DNA from: Bacteroidales bacterium
GTDB taxonomy: Bacteria > Bacteroidota > Bacteroidia > Bacteroidales > WCHB1-69
DNA length: 14,910 bases
Direction: 5' to 3'
Assembly: GCA_031266895.1 (NCBI GenBank)
Contig: JAISAD010000061.1
Location: 1-14,910, forward strand
Shown here: in pieces, positions 14,710 through 14,910 of the stretch
Position numbering within the stretch: the first letter of the stretch is position 1
Layout of the letters: each line of letters begins with the position of its first letter
Program-made: the position numbers and the translations under genes
Notes under the pieces: generated by a model
What the model was told of the DNA's origin: nothing
Databases searched by the model: none
Seen by the model: only the letters and a program-made list of their open reading frames with translations

Positions 14710-14910
14710 TCAATCCCACTTTTTCATCTCTCTGACCTTTACCTCGTCCACGACTTTAGCGTAGATCAGGGTAGTTTTCAGGCTGGTGTGTCCCAGCAGC
14801 CTGCTCACTACCTCTATCGGGATGCCCAGCTGCAGGGAGAGGGTGGCAAAGGTGTGCCGCGCCACGTGGCAGGTGAGATGGGTGCCGATGCCGCAGCTCC
14901 TGCCAATGTC
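14710..14910 (-). CDS. Tyrosine recombinase, C-terminal 66 residues (5' part beyond window); right arm of the inverted repeat
   Basis: This is the end of a second tyrosine recombinase gene, running into the window from the right. It contains the same HVARHTFATL box, LLGHTS and IYAK (nucleophile Tyr at 14761-14763) as the left copy. It differs from that copy by one residue (DIGRSCGIG instead of DIGRNCGIG). Nine of the ten nucleotide differences are silent, which suggests both copies have evolved as working proteins. It is GC-rich compared with the adjacent endonuclease gene. The rest of the gene cannot be judged from here. Confidence 0.9.
   Translation of the reverse strand, partial: DIGRSCGIGTHLTCHVARHTFATLSLQLGIPIEVVSRLLGHTSLKTTLIYAKVVDEVKVREMKKWD

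Noticed and set aside
14624..14719. N-terminal extension of endonuclease I into the recombinase end
   Set aside because: The extension contains the -7 promoter box and precedes a clear signal peptide at 14623; it is simply an open frame.

Overview
The window looks like a Bacteroidota (probably Bacteroidales) chromosomal segment. The evidence is two secreted proteins with type A type IX secretion (T9SS) C-terminal sorting domains, repeated TAnnTTTG-type -7 promoter boxes, and few purine-rich ribosome binding sites. Several families also point there: a DUF4143-type ATPase remnant, a PtpA/DPP-like S9 peptidase, and an integrase with the HVARHTFATL box. Most genes are moderately AT-rich. The two recombinase fragments at the ends are visibly GC-rich, which suggests a different origin.

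Layout, left to right. (1) 3-476 (+): C-terminal part of a tyrosine recombinase. Its last 201 bp recur, inverted, at the right edge (14710-14910, -), so a ~14.2 kb segment lies between inverted recombinase ends. (2) 488-531: two units of a 22-nt repeat that recurs at 4817-4904. (3) 557-4634 (-): a tight four-gene cluster of a DUF2589 protein, two unrecognised proteins and a large T9SS-exported beta-helix protein. (4) 4950-8504 (-): class I aminotransferase, WbpD-like N-acetyltransferase, ECF sigma factor and WbpE-like aminotransferase. A sigma54-like promoter lies between wbpD and the sigma gene. (5) 8686-10809 (+): YfhO-type multi-spanning membrane protein, divergent from the aminotransferase. 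(6) 10869-11306 (+): decayed AAA/DUF4143 ATPase behind an intact -7 box and a perfect 14-bp palindrome. (7) 11330-13447 (+): exported S9 peptidase with its triad intact. (8) 13520-14623 (-): T9SS-exported endonuclease I. (9) 14710-14910 (-): second recombinase end.

How the parts may work together. WbpE and WbpD carry out consecutive steps (3-amination, then N-acetylation) toward a 2,3-diamino-2,3-dideoxyglucuronate sugar nucleotide. In Porphyromonas gingivalis the Wbp/Vim pathway makes the linking sugar attached to the C terminus of T9SS cargo. Two T9SS cargo genes lie in this same window, so the locus brings together cargo and part of the attachment-sugar pathway, with a sigma factor embedded in it. 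That functional link is inference. The least explained parts are the DUF2589 cluster, the 22-nt repeats shared by two intergenic regions, and the inverted recombinase ends. No tRNA, rRNA, CRISPR array or complete insertion sequence was seen.
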